Below are positions 61,034-64,000 of a stretch of 64,000 nucleotides of DNA, in pieces. Below the pieces are notes generated by a model. That model worked only from the letters and a program-made list of their open reading frames with translations, did not search any database and was not told where the DNA came from. Within the stretch, counting starts at the first letter, position 1. The number at the start of each line of letters is the position of its first letter. Origin of the DNA: Owenweeksia sp. TMED14 (lineage in GTDB: Bacteria; Bacteroidota; Bacteroidia; Flavobacteriales; Schleiferiaceae); the NCBI GenBank assembly GCA_949529985.1, contig CATIRS010000019.1, positions 1 to 64,000 on the forward strand, given 5' to 3'. Both the position numbers and the translations under genes were made by a program.

Positions 61034-63592
61034 ATGGATGAGAACTTTTCACCACGCGTCAAAGACGTGATTGGATACAGCAAAGAGGAAGCGATGAGAT
61101 TATGCCACGACAGTATTGGTTCGGAGCATTTAATTCTGGGAATAATTAGAGAAGGAGACGGTTCTGCAGTAGAAATAATGCAGTCTTTAGGCCTAGATCT
61201 TGTTGATCTAAGGTCAAAAGTAGAAGGTTTGAACGCAGTCGGAAATAACGATATAAATCCCAAAAAAAACATACCCCTTACACGGCAAGCAGAAAAAGCG
61301 TTGAAAACAACTTTCCTGGAAGCAAAGCTATATTCTAGTCCGGTTATTAGAACAGCTCATCTTTTACTTTGCGTTCTAAGAAATGACAACGATCCAGTTA
61401 CTGGTGTTTTCAGAAACTTAGGCATTGATTACGACAGTGTGAAAACAGAATACCAAAGTCGCTACTTGAATGAATCAACTGAAGAGTCTACTATCTACGC
61501 AAAGTCTGATCTTGACGATGATCTTCAAGATGATGAAAATGATTCAAAGGAAAGGAAAACAAGTAGTAAGAAAAACATTTCTGAATCGAAGTCTAAAAGT
61601 CCTGTTTTGGATAATTTCGGAAGAGACCTTACTAAACTTGCTGCTGAAGGAAAGCTTGACCCTGTCATTGGTCGTGAAAAGGAAATTGAACGTGTAAGCC
61701 AAGTGTTATCTCGTAGAAAAAAGAATAACCCATTATTAATAGGTGAACCTGGAGTTGGTAAATCAGCAATTGCTGAAGGCTTAGCTTTAAGGATTGTTCA
61801 AAAGAAGGTCAGTAGAGTCTTATTTAAGAAGCGGGTAGTAACCTTAGACCTAGCCTCCTTGGTGGCTGGGACAAAGTACCGCGGGCAATTTGAAGAAAGA
61901 ATGAAAGCTCTAATGAATGAATTAGAGAAAAATGATGAAATTATCCTTTTCATAGATGAGCTGCATACAATAGTTGGGGCAGGCGGCGCTACTGGATCTT
62001 TAGATGCCAGCAATATGCTCAAACCAGCTCTTGCTAGAGGGGAAATTCAATGTATCGGAGCTACAACCCTGGATGAATACAGGCAGTACATAGAAAAAGA
62101 TGGAGCACTAGAACGTCGTTTCCAAAAAGTAATTGTTGATCCACCGAGCGCTGAAGAGACTTTAGAAATACTGGAGAATCTTAAGTCACATTATGAAAAT
62201 CATCACAATGTGATCTATACACAGGAGGCTCTTGAAGCTTGTGTTAAATTAACGATACGCTATGTTTCAGACCGTCACCTACCCGATAAGGCGATTGACG
62301 CACTCGATGAAGCCGGCAGTAGAGTTCACTTAACTAGTATTCTTGTACCTGAAGACGTGACAGAATTAGAACAGAAACTAGAAGATGTCAGGAAACTCAA
62401 AATTGAAGTTGTTAAAAGACAACGTTATGAAGAAGCAGCTAAACTTAGAGACGACGAGAAGTCATTGGAAAATGAACTCAGTGAAGCGCAGGTGAGATGG
62501 GAAGAATCTGTTCGCGAAAACCGGCAATCAGTTACTGAGGAACATATAGCTCAAGTTGTTTCCATGATTACTGGGATTCCAGTTCAAAAACTTGCGAAGC
62601 AAGAATTAGATAAGCTCGCAGGGATGGAATCGGACATAAAGTCGAAAATTATTGGTCAGGATGATGCTGTTAAAAAAGTCGTGAGAGCCATTCAAAGAAA
62701 CAGAGCTGGATTAAAAGACCCCAACAAGCCCATTGGGTCTTTTATTTTCCTTGGACCAACCGGGGTAGGGAAAACTCAATTGGCAAAAGAGGTAGCTACT
62801 CAACTTTTTGACTCAGAAGATGCTTTAATACGCATGGACATGAGTGAGTATATGGAGAAGTTCGCTATATCTCGCCTTGTTGGCGCCCCTCCAGGTTACG
62901 TCGGTTACGAAGAGGGCGGTCAACTAACGGAAAAAGTCAGACGTAAGCCATATTCGGTGATACTATTAGATGAAGTCGAAAAGGCTCATCCAGATGTTTT
63001 TAATTTGCTTTTACAAGCTTTAGATGATGGACATATGACTGACAGTCTTGGAAGGAAAGTGGATTTTCGAAACACTTTAATAATAATGACTTCTAATATT
63101 GGCTCACGTAGACTCAAAGATTTCGGAACAGGTGTAGGCTTTGGCACAAAACTTTTAAATGAAAACAAGGAAGAAATATCTAAAGGAGTTTTAGAGAGCG
63201 CATTAAATAAAGCCTTCGCTCCTGAATTTTTAAACAGAATTGATGATGTTGTTATTTTCAACACTCTGACTAAAAAAGACATAGATCAAATAGTTCGAAT
63301 CGAATCAGAGACCTTAATAAAAAGAATGTCATCTATAGGGTATAATGTGAAACTTAGTGAGAAAGCTATCGCATTTATTGGACAAAAAGGTTATGATCCC
63401 AAATTTGGCGCTAGGCCACTAAATCGATCTATTCAAAAGCTTATCGAAGACCCCCTTGCAGAAGAAATTGTTGCTGGCAAGGCAGCTCCAGGGGACACAA
63501 TAAAATTTGATGCAAAGAAAGATTCAGAAAAGTTGGTTTTTAAAATAGTTCGAAGCAAAGAATCTAAAACTGAAGACCTACAGGGAAAGTAA
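61034..63592 (+). CDS. clpC: ATP-dependent Clp protease ATP-binding subunit ClpC
   Basis: Hexameric unfoldase that feeds proteins to ClpP. The N-domain has two Clp repeats ([19 protein letters not shown] and [19 protein letters not shown]). The first AAA+ domain has Walker A GEPGVGKS at residues 237-244 and [16 protein letters not shown], then a UVR-type coiled segment ([18 protein letters not shown]). The second has Walker A GPTGVGKT at 574-581 and [16 protein letters not shown]. The ClpP-docking loop appears as GVGFGT. 852 residues. McsA/McsB-type regulators are not nearby. Confidence 0.96.
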   Translation: MDENFSPRVKDVIGYSKEEAMRLCHDSIGSEHLILGIIREGDGSAVEIMQSLGLDLVDLRSKVEGLNAVGNNDINPKKNIPLTRQAEKALKTTFLEAKLYSSPVIRTAHLLLCVLRNDNDPVTGVFRNLGIDYDSVKTEYQSRYLNESTEESTIYAKSDLDDDLQDDENDSKERKTSSKKNISESKSKSPVLDNFGRDLTKLAAEGKLDPVIGREKEIERVSQVLSRRKKNNPLLIGEPGVGKSAIAEGLALRIVQKKVSRVLFKKRVVTLDLASLVAGTKYRGQFEERMKALMNELEKNDEIILFIDELHTIVGAGGATGSLDASNMLKPALARGEIQCIGATTLDEYRQYIEKDGALERRFQKVIVDPPSAEETLEILENLKSHYENHHNVIYTQEALEACVKLTIRYVSDRHLPDKAIDALDEAGSRVHLTSILVPEDVTELEQKLEDVRKLKIEVVKRQRYEEAAKLRDDEKSLENELSEAQVRWEESVRENRQSVTEEHIAQVVSMITGIPVQKLAKQELDKLAGMESDIKSKIIGQDDAVKKVVRAIQRNRAGLKDPNKPIGSFIFLGPTGVGKTQLAKEVATQLFDSEDALIRMDMSEYMEKFAISRLVGAPPGYVGYEEGGQLTEKVRRKPYSVILLDEVEKAHPDVFNLLLQALDDGHMTDSLGRKVDFRNTLIIMTSNIGSRRLKDFGTGVGFGTKLLNENKEEISKGVLESALNKAFAPEFLNRIDDVVIFNTLTKKDIDQIVRIESETLIKRMSSIGYNVKLSEKAIAFIGQKGYDPKFGARPLNRSIQKLIEDPLAEEIVAGKAAPGDTIKFDAKKDSEKLVFKIVRSKESKTEDLQGK

Positions 63593-63844
63593 GCCCGGTA
63601 TTTCCTCAACTTCTGTGTATCGATCAATTACCGTTTCGGGTGAAGACATAATCTCCTTAGCTGTAACACTAACAAAATTACCCTGAGATGATTGCTTAAT
63701 GATAACCTCAGATGAATCTGAATTAAAAAGACTCTGTAAATGTGCTATGTTTTCATTTTTTGCTGGGCATATAAATTTAAACATATAGACACATGGCCAA
63801 CTATAACTATCGTATAAAAGTTTCTTAAATTTTATTTTATCCAT
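63578..63844 (-). CDS. DUF493 (YbeD) family protein
   Basis: 88 residues from the ATG at 63844, matching DUF493: a ferredoxin-like fold with WPCVYMFKFICPAKNENIAHLQSLF, then [42 protein letters not shown]. The related YbeD of E. coli is a small regulatory-fold protein with no settled role. It overlaps the end of clpC by 15 bases, antisense, and its start codon overlaps that of the divergent ATPase. An exact promoter box lies 18 bases before the start. Confidence 0.88.
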   Translation of the reverse strand: MDKIKFKKLLYDSYSWPCVYMFKFICPAKNENIAHLQSLFNSDSSEVIIKQSSQGNFVSVTAKEIMSSPETVIDRYTEVEEIPGLLSL

Positions 63845-64000
63845 GAAGGGCACTTTACTGATCAAAGATAAGACTGACTTGCAACGAATTGTTCTCACAG
63901 GAGCACCTGGAACCGGGAAAAGCTCAACCGTTAGCGCCCTTGAAAATATTGGATACGCAGTAATGAAGGAAGTATCAAGAGAATACTGGGATGAAACCGG
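63843..64000 (+). CDS. P-loop ATP-binding protein, 3' end outside window
   Basis: Only the first 52 codons are present: MKGTLLIKDKTDLQRIVLTG, then APGTGKSSTVSALENIGYAV and EVSREYWDETG. The Walker A motif GAPGTGKSS and the following strand resemble the AAA_28/Npp-type ATPases found beside DUF493 genes. Its ATG at 63843 shares two bases with the DUF493 start on the other strand (CATG). The remainder lies beyond the window, so the function stays open. Confidence 0.7.
   Translation, partial: MKGTLLIKDKTDLQRIVLTGAPGTGKSSTVSALENIGYAVMKEVSREYWDET
63863..63870 (-). promoter_or_regulatory. -7 promoter box of DUF493 gene
   Basis: CAAAGATA reads TATCTTTG on the minus strand, an exact TAnnTTTG match. 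It is 18 bases before the DUF493 ATG and inside the coding part of the divergent ATPase gene. Confidence 0.55.

Noticed and set aside
1-64000. CRISPR arrays, insertion sequences, toxin-antitoxin pairs
   Set aside because: No regular direct repeats, transposase motifs or paired small toxin/antitoxin genes were found on either strand.

Overview
This 64 kb window is a chromosomal segment of a Bacteroidota bacterium, most likely of the flavobacterial type. Evidence for this: a type-B gliding/T9SS C-terminal sorting domain, a TPR-propeller-OmpA envelope protein of PorE type, the DUF2452, DUF6580, TIGR02757 and DUF5074 families, a BtuB/BtuG-like vitamin B12 receptor pair, and promoter boxes of the Bacteroidota form TAnnTTTG placed close to start codons, with no Shine-Dalgarno motifs evident. 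The DNA is AT-rich and gene-dense. I see no rRNA, intact tRNA, insertion sequence, prophage or CRISPR array. One gene is cut by each window edge.

Layout. 1-10.4 kb: end of a secreted T9SS substrate, guaB, a small regulatory-domain protein, ettA-hisS, a flavin reductase/SDR pair, histidine ammonia-lyase. 10.4-20.3 kb (minus strand): ftsK-lolA-lptF-two glycosyltransferases-ribBA, followed by tsaD-rsmE; the second half of RibBA has lost its GTP cyclohydrolase II metal site. 20.3-23.1 kb: arginase translationally coupled to argS. 23.1-30.7 kb: a papain-type peptidase, 3-hydroxyacyl-CoA dehydrogenase, a lipoprotein coupled to a sugar-phosphate transferase, pcm, smpB/pyrD (divergent), mvaB. 30.7-34.7 kb: a cobalamin riboswitch controlling btuB and a BtuG-like propeller lipoprotein, facing a DUF6580 membrane protein that may belong to the same uptake route. 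34.7-49.8 kb: MazG-like hydrolase, fur-purA-ostA, PorE-like protein, lolD-TIGR02757-rarA, sucC-pnuC, a three-gene operon of uncertain role (SRPBCC, DUF2452, esterase), PhoD-like phosphatase, M14 peptidase, HI0933-type flavoprotein.

49.8-56.1 kb holds the most distinctive system: a self-cleaving LexA/CI-type repressor (XRE plus S24 domains), a catalytically complete DinB and a second, short DnaE with a degraded PHP domain, with an AlkA-like DNA glycosylase beyond a 0.4 kb gap. Both polymerases carry QxxLF clamp-binding motifs. I read it as a damage-inducible translesion cassette analogous to imuA-imuB-dnaE2, but with a CI-like switch and an active Y-family polymerase in place of ImuB.

56.1-64 kb: TPR protein, a putative outer-membrane barrel, gyrA and clpC in divergence around a long nested inverted repeat, and a DUF493 protein whose start codon overlaps that of a divergent P-loop ATPase cut by the window end.

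Several genes (pyrD, smpB, lolD, arginase, the SRPBCC gene) have a perfect TAnnTTTG box ending 1-7 bases before the ATG, which suggests leaderless or nearly leaderless transcripts.
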